Source: DATAGZ01 sp036263455 (GTDB lineage Bacteria > Pseudomonadota > Alphaproteobacteria > Dongiales > Dongiaceae). From it: a stretch of DNA of 64,000 bases. The stretch spans positions 208,177-272,176 of the forward strand of contig DATAGZ010000017.1 of assembly GCA_036263455.1 (NCBI GenBank). Direction: 5' to 3'. Below are positions 26,866 through 35,650 of the stretch, in pieces. The notes under the pieces are model-generated. The model made no database searches, was not told where the DNA came from, and was given only the letters and a program-made list of their open reading frames with translations. The translations under genes and the position numbers were made by a program. How positions within the stretch are numbered: the first letter of the stretch is position 1; the number at the start of each line of letters is the position of its first letter.

Positions 26866-27588
26866 CTAACCCACTGCCGGAAAGATCTGGGCAAGATCCG
26901 TGACGATGTCCTCCAGGATGGCCTCGAGCAGAATCTGTCCCTTTTCCGGGGTCGCGAGGGTGGCATCGCCATAGACGCCGCTGCTGCCGAGCGGCGCACC
27001 CACGCGGCGGAGCGTTGTCCGGGGTTCGGGCTCCATCTCCCGCACAGCGCGCGCCATCGTGACGCATTCCGGCGCGAGCGCCAGCATGAGCGAGGTCTCC
27101 CGCTCGTCGGCGTGACTTCCGGCTTCTTGCTGCCAGAGATAGTCCGCCCGTGCCCCGAGCGTGCGCAGATCGGCAACGGCGATGCGCAGCCGGTGCCTTT
27201 CCCAGATGGCGTGCATGACCAGCGACAGCGGCGCCTCGGTTGAATAGCCGGTATTGAGGACCAGGATGCGGGTCAGCCCCTGCGCGATGAAATTCTCGAT
27301 GAGTTCGCGCACCATGGCCGTAAAGGTCGCGGCTTCGAGATGTTGGGAGCCCGCGAAGTCGCGGAAGGCGGGGTAATAGCCGAAAGGGACCGCGGGGGCG
27401 ATCAGGACCGCCAGGCGTTCTGCGAGCTTTTCCGCGAGACGCGCGGCCAGGAGCGCATCGGTGTTCATGGGGAGATGCGGCCCATGCTCCTTGCTCGCCG
27501 CTCCGATGGGAAGGATCAGGACGGGATTGCGCATGAAAAGCGCCGTCACTTCCGGCCAGCATAATTGCTCCAGCCGCCAGCCTTTCAT
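26866..27588 (-). CDS. Creatininase-family amidohydrolase
   Basis: 240 residues. The metal-binding pattern of the family is present: LPIGAASKEHGPHLPMNTDALLA (Glu and His of the first ligand set), GYYPAFRDFAGSQHL, LVLNTGYS and EAGSHADERETSLML (second ligand set and catalytic region). Family members cleave cyclic or linear amides; they include creatininase, the MftE peptidase and ArfB, a formamide hydrolase releasing formate. The start overlaps the stop of fdhA as ATGA, so it is the third gene of the formate dehydrogenase operon. Coupling to formate oxidation makes a formamide substrate attractive, but that is inference. Confidence 0.85.
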   Translation of the reverse strand: MKGWRLEQLCWPEVTALFMRNPVLILPIGAASKEHGPHLPMNTDALLAARLAEKLAERLAVLIAPAVPFGYYPAFRDFAGSQHLEAATFTAMVRELIENFIAQGLTRILVLNTGYSTEAPLSLVMHAIWERHRLRIAVADLRTLGARADYLWQQEAGSHADERETSLMLALAPECVTMARAVREMEPEPRTTLRRVGAPLGSSGVYGDATLATPEKGQILLEAILEDIVTDLAQIFPAVG

Positions 27589-30362
27589 GACTCGTCTGCG
27601 GGCGACGCTCTGCCCGCTGGCCCGATCCGCGCCGCGCAGAACTTGAATTCAGGAATCTTTCCGAACGGATCGAGCGCCGGGTTGGTGAGCAGGTTCGCTG
27701 CCGCTTCGACGTAGCAAAACGGAATGAAGATCATGCCCGGCGGGACGTCGCCGTCTGCCCTGACCGCGATTTCGATTGAGCCACGGCGGGTCTCCACTTT
27801 TATGAGATCGCCCGCTTTCAGGTCGCGCCCGGCGATCTCGCGGGGAGAGAGGAATGCCATCGGTTCGGGTTCCAGCGCGTCGAGCATGCGCGCGCGTCGC
27901 GTCATGGCCCCGGTATGCCAATGTTCGAGCACGCGCCCGGTCGAGAGCACCAGAGGATAATCCTTGTCCGGCACTTCATCGGGCGGAAGTACCTGAGCCG
28001 GGACGAGCCGGCCGCGTCCCGAGCCGGTGGGAAAGCCCTGGCCGAAAATAACCGACTCTCCGGGCAGGTTCTCGCCGGGACAGGGATAGGTGACCGCCCC
28101 TTCGCGCTCGAGCCGATCCCAGCCGATATTCTTGAGGGACGGCATGATCATCGCCATCTCGGCATAGATCTCCTTCACGTGGCGATAGTTCCAGCTCAGA
28201 CCAAGGCGGTGCGCGATTTCCTGGATCAGTTCCCAATCCTGGCGCGCTTCGCCCGGCGGCGACAGGGCTTGACGCCCGAGCTGGACGCGCCGGTCGGTAT
28301 TGGTGAAGGTCCCGGTCTTTTCGGGAAAGGCCGAGGCCGGCAGGACGACATCGGCAAAGCTCGCGGTCTCGGTCAGAAACAGGTCCTGGACGACGAGGTG
28401 GTCGAGCCGGGCCAGCGCTTCGCGGGCATGGTTCAAATCGGGGTCCGACATTGCCGGATTCTCGCCCACGATATACATCCCCTTGATGGCGCCGGCATGG
28501 GCGGCCTTCATGATCTCGACCACCGTCAGGCCCCGCTCGGGGTCGAGCTTCTTCTGCCAAAAGCTTTCCAGCGCCTGGCGGACATCGGCCTTCTCGACCG
28601 AGCGATAGTCGGGATAGAACATCGGAATCAGCCCGGCATCCGAGGCCCCCTGGACATTGTTCTGCCCGCGCAACGGATGCAACCCTGTGCCCCGGCGTCC
28701 GATTTGCCCCGTGATCAGAGCCAGCGCGATGAGGCAGCGCGCATTGTCGGTTCCGTGAATATGCTGGGAAATACCCATGCCCCAAAAAATGATCGAGGCG
28801 CGCGACTGGGCGTAAGCGCGGGCGACCTCGCGCAGGAGCGGTGCCGGAATGCCGCAGAGGTCCGCCATTTTCTCGGGGCTGAACTCCTGCACGGATTCGG
28901 CGAGCGCGGCAAAGCCCTCCGTATATCCCGCCACATACTGGCGGTCGACCAGTCCTTCCGCGATGATGGTATGAATCAGGGCATTGAGGAGCGCCACATC
29001 GGTTCCCGGCTTGAATTCCAAGCGCCAGTGTGCATGACGCGACAAAGCCGAGGCACGCGGATCAGCGAGGATCAGGCGAGCCCCTTTCTTGATGGCATTT
29101 TTTATGAAGGTAGCCGCGACCGGATGGTTGACGGCGGGATTGGCGCCGATGATGAAAATGACATCGGCATCGAGCGCGGCCTCGAAGGGCGCGGTGACCG
29201 CGCCCGAACCGATGCCCTCCATGAGGGCCGCGACGGAGGAGGCGTGGCAGAGCCGCGTGCAGTGATCGACATTGTTGGAGCCGAAGCCCGTGCGGACCAG
29301 CTTTTGAAAGAGGTACGCTTCTTCGTTCGATCCCTTGGCCGAGCCGAAGCCGGCAAGCGCCTTGGATCCGTCGCGCGCACGGATATCGCGCAAGCCGCGC
29401 GCGGCAAAATCTAGCGCCTCCTCCCAGCTTGCTTCGCGGAAATGCGTAAGAGGATAGGCAGGATCGATGAGGCGGCGCGCATCCTTGGGGCTATCTGCGC
29501 GGCGGATCAACGGCCGTGTGAGCCGGTGCGGGTGATGGATATAATCGAAGCCGAACCGTCCCTTGACGCACAGTCGGTTGTGGTTGGCGGGGCCATCACG
29601 ACCCGAAACGACCAGGATCCGATTATCGGCGACGCCATAGGTGACCTGGCAGCCGACCCCGCAATAGGGGCAAAGCGAATCGACCTGGCGCTCGGGGGCA
29701 CGGACCTTCCGGCGTTTGCTTTCATCCATTAGGCTCGCCGGCATGAGCGCGCCGGTCGGGCAGACCTGGACACATTCGCCGCAAGCAACGCAGCTGCTCT
29801 CGCCCATTGGATCGTCACTGTCGAAGACGATTTTTTCCTGGTGGCCGCGATAGGCCATGCCAATCACGTCATTCACCTGGACTTCGCGGCAGGCGCGTAC
29901 GCACAGGGTACATTGGATGCAGGCTTCGAGGTTCACCGCCATGGCGGGATGGCTGGGGTCCGCGGCGGGAGGGTTTGGGCGGGGCGTAAAGCGGCTTTGG
30001 GTCACGCCCAGCCGCTTTGCCCATTGCCAGAAAGTCGATTGCGGGTCGGGCGCTCGTTCTAATGCCGGTTGATCGGCCAGCAAAAGCTCCATGACCAGGG
30101 CGCGGGCATTGCGCGCCCGCGCACTCTCCGCCGCGACCACCATCCCCGGTGTGGGCTTGCGCATGCAGGAAGCGGCGAGCACGCGTTCCCCCGAAATTTC
30201 CACCATGCAGGCTCGGCAATTGCCGTCGGGGCGATAGCCGGGCAAGGGCTGATAGCAGAGATGCGGCAGCTCGCGGCCCATCCGCCGCGCCACTTGCCAG
30301 ATAGTCTCGCCCGGCTGGGCCTCCACCGCCGCGCCATCCAAGGTAAAGGGAATGCTGGTCAT
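27585..30362 (-). CDS. Formate dehydrogenase, molybdenum-containing alpha subunit
   Basis: 925 residues. Order of modules: N-terminal 2Fe-2S ferredoxin domain (Cys36, 49, 52, 66), two 4Fe-4S clusters of ferredoxin type (CIQCTLCVRAC 148-158; CVACGECVQVC 191-201), the 4Fe-4S site of the catalytic part (CPYCGVGC 231-238 and Cys265), then the bis-MGD domains. The Mo ligand is Cys372 in RLCHASS, not selenocysteine. The start at 30362 is fixed by an ATGA overlap with the upstream subunit and by MTSIPFTLDG; a longer frame is unlikely. With the NuoE/NuoF-type subunit it forms a cytoplasmic NAD-linked formate dehydrogenase. No fdhD or small gamma subunit lies nearby. Confidence 0.92.
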   Translation of the reverse strand: MTSIPFTLDGAAVEAQPGETIWQVARRMGRELPHLCYQPLPGYRPDGNCRACMVEISGERVLAASCMRKPTPGMVVAAESARARNARALVMELLLADQPALERAPDPQSTFWQWAKRLGVTQSRFTPRPNPPAADPSHPAMAVNLEACIQCTLCVRACREVQVNDVIGMAYRGHQEKIVFDSDDPMGESSCVACGECVQVCPTGALMPASLMDESKRRKVRAPERQVDSLCPYCGVGCQVTYGVADNRILVVSGRDGPANHNRLCVKGRFGFDYIHHPHRLTRPLIRRADSPKDARRLIDPAYPLTHFREASWEEALDFAARGLRDIRARDGSKALAGFGSAKGSNEEAYLFQKLVRTGFGSNNVDHCTRLCHASSVAALMEGIGSGAVTAPFEAALDADVIFIIGANPAVNHPVAATFIKNAIKKGARLILADPRASALSRHAHWRLEFKPGTDVALLNALIHTIIAEGLVDRQYVAGYTEGFAALAESVQEFSPEKMADLCGIPAPLLREVARAYAQSRASIIFWGMGISQHIHGTDNARCLIALALITGQIGRRGTGLHPLRGQNNVQGASDAGLIPMFYPDYRSVEKADVRQALESFWQKKLDPERGLTVVEIMKAAHAGAIKGMYIVGENPAMSDPDLNHAREALARLDHLVVQDLFLTETASFADVVLPASAFPEKTGTFTNTDRRVQLGRQALSPPGEARQDWELIQEIAHRLGLSWNYRHVKEIYAEMAMIMPSLKNIGWDRLEREGAVTYPCPGENLPGESVIFGQGFPTGSGRGRLVPAQVLPPDEVPDKDYPLVLSTGRVLEHWHTGAMTRRARMLDALEPEPMAFLSPREIAGRDLKAGDLIKVETRRGSIEIAVRADGDVPPGMIFIPFCYVEAAANLLTNPALDPFGKIPEFKFCAARIGPAGRASPADES

Positions 30363-31981
30363 GCGCCCACCTCGGGGAAATAGCGCAGGATCGACTTGAC
30401 CGGATTGCACGCCGCCTGGCCGAGCCCGCAGATGGAGGCATCACCCATGACGTGGGCGAGCTCCGTCAGAAGCGGCTTGTCCCAGGATTCCTGCCCGAGC
30501 AGGCCCAGGGCCTTTTCGGTCCCGTTGCGGCACGGGGTGCACTGGCCGCAGGATTCCTCGGCGAAAAACTGCATAAGGTTGTGCGCCACCATGGCGAGAT
30601 CGTCCTTGTCCGAGAGCACGATCAGCGCGGCCGAACCGATGAAGCAGCCGTGCGGTTCGAGCGTCCCGAAATCGAGCGGCACATCGGCGAGTGCGGCAGG
30701 GAGAATCCCGCCCGAGGCGCCGCCCGGTAAGTAAGCATGGAAGACATGGCCGTCCGCCATGCCCTCGCAATAATCCTCAATCAGCGCCCGGGCGGTGATC
30801 CCCGCCGGTGCGAGCTTGACCCCGGGGCTCCGCACGCGCCCGGACACGGAAAAGCTGCGCAGTCCCACGCGGCCATTGTGCCCTTGCCGGGTGAACCATT
30901 CGGCGCCGCGCTCGAGAAGCGTGGGTAGCCAGAACAGGGTCTCGACATTGTGAACAAGGGTAGGCCGCCCGAACAGGCCAACCTCGCCAGGAAAGGGAGG
31001 CTTGTGGCGCGGCAGTCCGCGCTTGCCTTCGAGGCTTTCCAGCATGGCCGATTCCTCGCCGCATATATAGGCACCTGCGCCGCGCCGCAAATGAATACGC
31101 GGTGCTTCCGCAAGCGTGGCGATTTCTCGCGCCAACAGCATATGCAGCGCGGGATATTCATCGCGAAGATAGATATAAATATCCTCCGCCTCGATGGCCC
31201 AGGCGGCGATCAGCAGGCCTTCCAAGAATCGGTGCGGCTCGCGCTCGAGATAATAGCGGTCCTTGAAAGTGCCCGGCTCGCCTTCATCGGCATTGACCGC
31301 GAGCAATCGGGGCTTCGGTTGCGCCATGACGAGCTGCCACTTGCGAACACTAGGAAATCCTGCACCGCCCAGGCCGCGTAATTGAGAAGCGCTCAACGTG
31401 GCAAGCAGTTCTTCGCGACCGATGTCCCCCCGCCGCAATTTTTCGAGCATCGCGTATCCGCCGGCCTCGCGATACGCCTCCGCCGTCTGGTAAGCAGGAA
31501 GCGATGGCGCGAAGCGATGCCGGGTGACATGGTCTGTAATCGTTTCGGCCGTTGCCGGTGCCAGGGCGTATTTCTCGATCATGCAGGCGGGCGCCTTATC
31601 GCACGCACCCATGCAGGGAGCCGGCCGCGCGTCCATGTGCGGGTCGGCTTGACACGAAGCCAGCACTGCCGCTCCGCCGGCGAGTGCGCAGGAGAGCGAC
31701 TGACAAACGCGCACGACCGGTCGTCGCGGGCGCGTTTCGGCCGTAACATCGAAATGAGCATAGAAGGTAGCGACCTCGTAGACCTCGGTCTGGGCGAGCC
31801 GCATCTGCGCCGCCAGCGCGGCGATATGATCGAGCGAAATGCATCCATAGCGATCCTGGACAGCGTGCAGATATTCGATGAGCAAATCGCGACGATACGG
31901 AGGCCCGCCGAGAAGTTCACTGATCTCATTCTGGGCGCGAGTATCGGGGATGCGACCCTTGGGCAGGTCATGCCGTTTCAT
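30359..31981 (-). CDS. Formate dehydrogenase NADH-binding subunit, NuoE-NuoF fusion
   Basis: 540 residues that join two respiratory-complex modules. Residues 1-145 are NuoE-like, with the 2Fe-2S ligands Cys93, Cys98, Cys123 and Cys127. The rest is NuoF-like: LRGLGGAGFPSVRKWQ and NADEGEPGTFKDRYYLE (FMN and NAD site), GAYICGEESAMLESLEG, and ESCGQCTPCRNGT with a further Cys for a 4Fe-4S cluster. Such fused beta subunits are known in NAD-linked tungsten or molybdenum formate dehydrogenases of methylotrophs. It overlaps the alpha subunit by ATGA. First gene of the operon, divergent from chpT by 75 bases. Confidence 0.92.
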   Translation of the reverse strand: MKRHDLPKGRIPDTRAQNEISELLGGPPYRRDLLIEYLHAVQDRYGCISLDHIAALAAQMRLAQTEVYEVATFYAHFDVTAETRPRRPVVRVCQSLSCALAGGAAVLASCQADPHMDARPAPCMGACDKAPACMIEKYALAPATAETITDHVTRHRFAPSLPAYQTAEAYREAGGYAMLEKLRRGDIGREELLATLSASQLRGLGGAGFPSVRKWQLVMAQPKPRLLAVNADEGEPGTFKDRYYLEREPHRFLEGLLIAAWAIEAEDIYIYLRDEYPALHMLLAREIATLAEAPRIHLRRGAGAYICGEESAMLESLEGKRGLPRHKPPFPGEVGLFGRPTLVHNVETLFWLPTLLERGAEWFTRQGHNGRVGLRSFSVSGRVRSPGVKLAPAGITARALIEDYCEGMADGHVFHAYLPGGASGGILPAALADVPLDFGTLEPHGCFIGSAALIVLSDKDDLAMVAHNLMQFFAEESCGQCTPCRNGTEKALGLLGQESWDKPLLTELAHVMGDASICGLGQAACNPVKSILRYFPEVGA

Positions 31982-32001
31982 ATTGCGCTTCCTGTTCGAA
32001 C

Positions 32002-32014
32002 TGATACTTTATCA
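32002..32014. promoter_or_regulatory. Inverted repeat between fdh and che operons
   Basis: TGATA-CTT-TATCA is a perfect 5-bp inverted repeat in the 75-base gap between the divergent fdh and chpT starts. It could be an operator for either operon. No matching regulator gene is adjacent. Confidence 0.3.
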
Positions 32015-32056
32015 AACTGAAATAAATTTGCAGCCTTGATGTGAATAGGAGACGGA

Positions 32057-32656
32057 ATGCTGGATTCGGTGGCGATGGAATGGCTGATTTCTAGGATCGC
32101 CCATGATCTGGCAAGCCCACTCGGGGCGGTTGGGAACGGCCTAGAATTATGGCGGGAGGAGCGGGACGCTGGCATGCGCGAGCAGGCCCTTGCCTTGAGC
32201 GAACGCAGCAACCATCGCGCCAGTGCCATTCTGATGTTTTTCCGTATGGCCTACGGCCGCGCCGGCGCCAGCGTCGATTTTGCCTTTCCGACAGCGCTCG
32301 GCGTGGCTCAGGATTGGCTTAAGGGTGGAAGATTGTCCATCACAGGCACCGCCGACGGCGAAGTCAGCGGACCCGCATGTCGCCTCTTCCTGAAAATGGT
32401 CCTGGTGGCCTGCGAAATCATGCCGCGCGGCGGTGAGCTCATTGCCAAGCTCAGACCGCGCAATCTCGAGCTGGAGCTCAAGGGCGGCCGCGGCGGCGCG
32501 CTCGAAGAAGCACGCCGAATATTGAGTGGCGACGCGGTTGCCTTGGGCGCGCGGACTGCGCCGGTATTGTTCGCGCGGGAGGATGCCTTGCTGCTAGGCC
32601 TGCGCTTGACCCTCGCCGAACAAAGCGAACAAAACGCGGTGCTCGCAGCAACGTAA
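32057..32656 (+). CDS. chpT: ChpT-like histidine phosphotransferase
   Basis: 199 residues. The N-terminal two-helix dimerization part carries the phospho-accepting His16 in ISRIAHDLASPLGAVGNGLEL, the hallmark of ChpT; the remainder is a degenerate ATPase-like domain without N, G1 or G2 boxes. ChpT passes phosphate from the kinase CckA to CtrA and CpdR in alphaproteobacteria. Here the gene leads the chemotaxis operon (78 bases before cheA). It may be the only ChpT of the genome or a paralogue dedicated to this operon; the window cannot tell. Confidence 0.82.
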   Translation: MLDSVAMEWLISRIAHDLASPLGAVGNGLELWREERDAGMREQALALSERSNHRASAILMFFRMAYGRAGASVDFAFPTALGVAQDWLKGGRLSITGTADGEVSGPACRLFLKMVLVACEIMPRGGELIAKLRPRNLELELKGGRGGALEEARRILSGDAVALGARTAPVLFAREDALLLGLRLTLAEQSEQNAVLAAT

Positions 32657-32734
32657 AATTAAGGCTTATCGGTCACTCTCTCGGATACCGCATCGTCCCG
32701 TGGCGATGGTGGTTCGCCGGATAAGAGGGAGTCG

Positions 32735-35650
32735 ATGGACGATCTGTTGCGGGAATTTCTGACCGAGACTTCGGAAAACCTGGCGGTCCTCGACCTCGAA
32801 CTTGTCAAGCTCGAACAAAACCCCAATGATCAGGGGCTCCTCGGCAATATCTTCCGCCTGGTGCACACGGTCAAGGGCACCTGTGGTTTTCTGGGCCTCC
32901 AGCGGTTGGAAGCCGTCGCGCATGCGGGCGAAAATGTCTTAGGCCGCCTGCGCGATGGCACGTTGTCGGCGACCAGCGAGGCGATCAGCCTGATATTGCA
33001 ATGTCTCGATCGCGTCCGTTCGATATTGAGCGATCTGGAGGCACAGCAGGCCGAGCCCGCGGGCGATGATAGCGCGCTGATCGATTGCTTAAATGCATTG
33101 GCCAGCGAGGTGGACCAGCCTGCAGCCCCCGCGGCGGCGGCGAAGCACCATGTCGAACCCGCGCCTGCCGTCAGCGCCTATCAGCGTATGGGTGGGATGG
33201 GGACAATCGATGCGGTCGTCGAGGTCTTCTATCGCCGTATGCTCGCGGATTTGCGCCTTAAGGCTTTCTATGAGGGCGCGCCCATCGATCATCTGCAAGG
33301 TCGCCTGCGTGACTATCTGGCTGCGCTTCTGGGTGGACCCAATAATTTCGGTCAGACCGAAGCGAAATCGGCCCAGGAAGAATTGTTTCCCCAGGGTCTG
33401 GCCGCGGCCAATTTCGAGGCGATGCTCGGACATCTGCAGGCGGCGCTCGCCCAACTCGATGTGTCCAACGATATCACGGTCGATGTTGGCGGTATTTTTA
33501 GCACTCTGCGCGATGCGCGACTCAGTGACGCTCCACCTCTTCCGCCCAAGGCCGATACCGTCGCCTCGGCACAGACGGAAAAGGAAACCAAGGATTCCGC
33601 CGTTGCGCAGCAGACTATCAGGGTGAACGTCGAGCTCTTGGAAAATCTCATGACCATGGTGAGCGAACTCGTGCTCACCCGCAACCAGGTCCTTCAGATC
33701 CTGCGGTCCCACAAGCAGAGCGAATTTGCAACACCCCTGCAGCGACTGAACCATGTGACATCGGAATTGCAGGAAGGGGTCATGAAGACCCGCATGCAGC
33801 CGGTGGGAACGGCATGGTCGAAACTACCGCGGCTGGTGCGCGATCTTTCCCATGAATTGAAAAAGAAAATCGAGCTCGTCATGATCGGCCAGGAGACTGA
33901 ACTCGACCGCCAGGTCCTGGAAATGATCAAAGACCCGCTCACGCACATGGTGCGCAACGCCTGTGACCACGGACTGGAGGGACCCGAGATCCGACGCAAG
34001 GCCGGCAAGCCCGAAGCGGGGAAGATCACACTCAACGCCTACCATGAGGGTGGCCATCTTATCATCGAGATCAGCGATGATGGATATGGCTTGGACGTGG
34101 CCAAAATTCGCGCCAAAATCATCCAAAACAATCTGGCGAGCGAGGGCGAGCTCGACCAGATGACCGACCAGCAGATCTATCAATATATCTTCAAGCCGGG
34201 ATTCTCGACGGCTAGCAAAGTGACCAGCGTCTCCGGGCGCGGCGTGGGCATGGATGTGGTCAAGACCAATATCGACAAAATCGGCGGCACGGTCGAACTG
34301 CGCTCGCAATTTGGCAAAGGGACGACTTTCGTCGTGAAGATTCCGCTGACGCTCGCGATCGTCTCTGCGCTTATTGTCGCCTGTGCCGGCGAACGGTTCG
34401 CCGTTCCCCAAATCAGCGTCGTCGAACTGGTGCGGGTAAGCGAGCATAGCGAACTCAAGGTCGAGAAAATCAAGGATACGCCAGTGCTGCGGTTGCGGAA
34501 CCGGCTGCTGCCGCTCGTCTCGCTGCGCAAGCTGCTCCATCTGGATGATGGATCGACCGATGTTGGTTGTGAGGATACCTTCATCGTGGTGACGCAGGTG
34601 GGCGCCTATTCCTTTGGCATCATGGTCGATCGCGTTTTCGATACCGAAGAAATCGTGGTCAAGCCGGTGTCCCCCATCCTGCGCCACATCGATATTTTTT
34701 CCGGCAATACCATTCTAGGAGACGGCAGCGTCATTATGATTCTCGATCTGAACGGCATCGCTCAGGCGTCCGGCCAGATGGGCATGGATGAAGCCGAGGC
34801 GAAACCCAAGCTTGCCGCGCGCGAGACGCCCCACGGCACCGACCCGGTGCCCCTGCTGGTGTTTACCGGTGGCGAGGGCGCGCCCAAGGCGGTGCCGCTC
34901 GCGCTGATTGCCAGGTTAGAAGAATTTCCGGCGGATCAGATCGAATCTTCCAATGGCCGGCACGTTGTCCAGTATCGTGGCGAACTCATGCCCCTCGTCC
35001 CGCTCTATCCTGGCCAGACCATTAACCGGGACAGGCGCCAGTCGGTCCTCGTCTTCACCGATCGCGGCCATGCGATGGGCCTGCTGGTCGATACTATCGT
35101 CGATATTGTCGAGGCCGCGCTCAAGATCGAGCTTTCCTCCGATATCGAGGGGCGGCTCGGCTCGGCAATCGTCAATGGGCGGGCGACCGATATCGTGGAT
35201 ACCAGCTACTATCTGGGGCTCGCTTTTCCCAACTGGTTCGGCTCGGCCGAGGAGAGCACGCAATCGAGCCATGCCCGGCTCCTGCTGGTGGATGATTCCG
35301 CTTTTTTCAGAAATATTTTGGTGCCGCGTCTCACTGCGGAAGGATATGAAGTTACCGCCGTAGACGGGCCGGACCGCGCGCTGTCGCTTGCCGAGAGCGG
35401 CGAACATTTCGATGTCATCGTCAGCGATATCGAGATGCCGGGCATGGACGGTTTCGCCTTCTGCGAAAACGTCAAGAAGCATGCCGCCTGGCAGGATGTC
35501 CCCATTCTGGCGCTTTCCTCGCGCGCCCGCCCGCAGGACATGGAGCGCGGTCGGCATGTCGGCTTCCGGGACTATATCGCCAAGTACGACCGCGAGGGAT
35601 TGGTGGAATCGCTGCGCCATGCTCTCGAAGATATCAGGAGCGCGGCATGA
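32735..35650 (+). CDS. cheA: CheA hybrid kinase with inserted truncated-hemoglobin-like domain
   Basis: 971 residues. Domains: phosphotransfer P1 (1-105, His44 in RLVHTVKGT); a globin-like segment (146-262); dimerization P3 (about 292-350); ATPase P4 with N-box HMVRNACDHGLE (Asn408), DDGYGLD and GRGVGMDVV; CheW-like P5 (about 538-680); a second CheW-like segment (703-835); and a C-terminal receiver (847-970; Asp853, Asp854, phospho-acceptor Asp898, Lys950). The usual P2 region is replaced by the globin-like part. Kinase motifs are intact, so it should phosphorylate CheY and CheB, and possibly its own receiver as phosphate sink. ATGA overlap with cheW. Confidence 0.93.
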   Translation: MDDLLREFLTETSENLAVLDLELVKLEQNPNDQGLLGNIFRLVHTVKGTCGFLGLQRLEAVAHAGENVLGRLRDGTLSATSEAISLILQCLDRVRSILSDLEAQQAEPAGDDSALIDCLNALASEVDQPAAPAAAAKHHVEPAPAVSAYQRMGGMGTIDAVVEVFYRRMLADLRLKAFYEGAPIDHLQGRLRDYLAALLGGPNNFGQTEAKSAQEELFPQGLAAANFEAMLGHLQAALAQLDVSNDITVDVGGIFSTLRDARLSDAPPLPPKADTVASAQTEKETKDSAVAQQTIRVNVELLENLMTMVSELVLTRNQVLQILRSHKQSEFATPLQRLNHVTSELQEGVMKTRMQPVGTAWSKLPRLVRDLSHELKKKIELVMIGQETELDRQVLEMIKDPLTHMVRNACDHGLEGPEIRRKAGKPEAGKITLNAYHEGGHLIIEISDDGYGLDVAKIRAKIIQNNLASEGELDQMTDQQIYQYIFKPGFSTASKVTSVSGRGVGMDVVKTNIDKIGGTVELRSQFGKGTTFVVKIPLTLAIVSALIVACAGERFAVPQISVVELVRVSEHSELKVEKIKDTPVLRLRNRLLPLVSLRKLLHLDDGSTDVGCEDTFIVVTQVGAYSFGIMVDRVFDTEEIVVKPVSPILRHIDIFSGNTILGDGSVIMILDLNGIAQASGQMGMDEAEAKPKLAARETPHGTDPVPLLVFTGGEGAPKAVPLALIARLEEFPADQIESSNGRHVVQYRGELMPLVPLYPGQTINRDRRQSVLVFTDRGHAMGLLVDTIVDIVEAALKIELSSDIEGRLGSAIVNGRATDIVDTSYYLGLAFPNWFGSAEESTQSSHARLLLVDDSAFFRNILVPRLTAEGYEVTAVDGPDRALSLAESGEHFDVIVSDIEMPGMDGFAFCENVKKHAAWQDVPILALSSRARPQDMERGRHVGFRDYIAKYDREGLVESLRHALEDIRSAA
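33170..33520 (+). other. Truncated-hemoglobin-like domain inside CheA, proximal His replaced by Gln
   Basis: Residues 146-262 of CheA align nearly without gaps to group 1 truncated hemoglobins: the start YQRMGG, the B-helix VVEVFYRRMLADLRLKAFYEG, LxG then AALLGGP, and the H-helix region FEAMLGHLQAAL. The B10 tyrosine (Tyr166) and E7 leucine (Leu187) are kept. At the F8 position, where the heme-binding His sits, the sequence reads KSAQEE with Gln214; the E11 Gln is Leu191. A three-residue insertion follows. Heme binding is therefore doubtful. Confidence 0.75.

Noticed and set aside
29240..29255. Selenocysteine in formate dehydrogenase
   Set aside because: The Mo-ligand position is a normal Cys codon (Cys372, RLCHASS) with no in-frame TGA.
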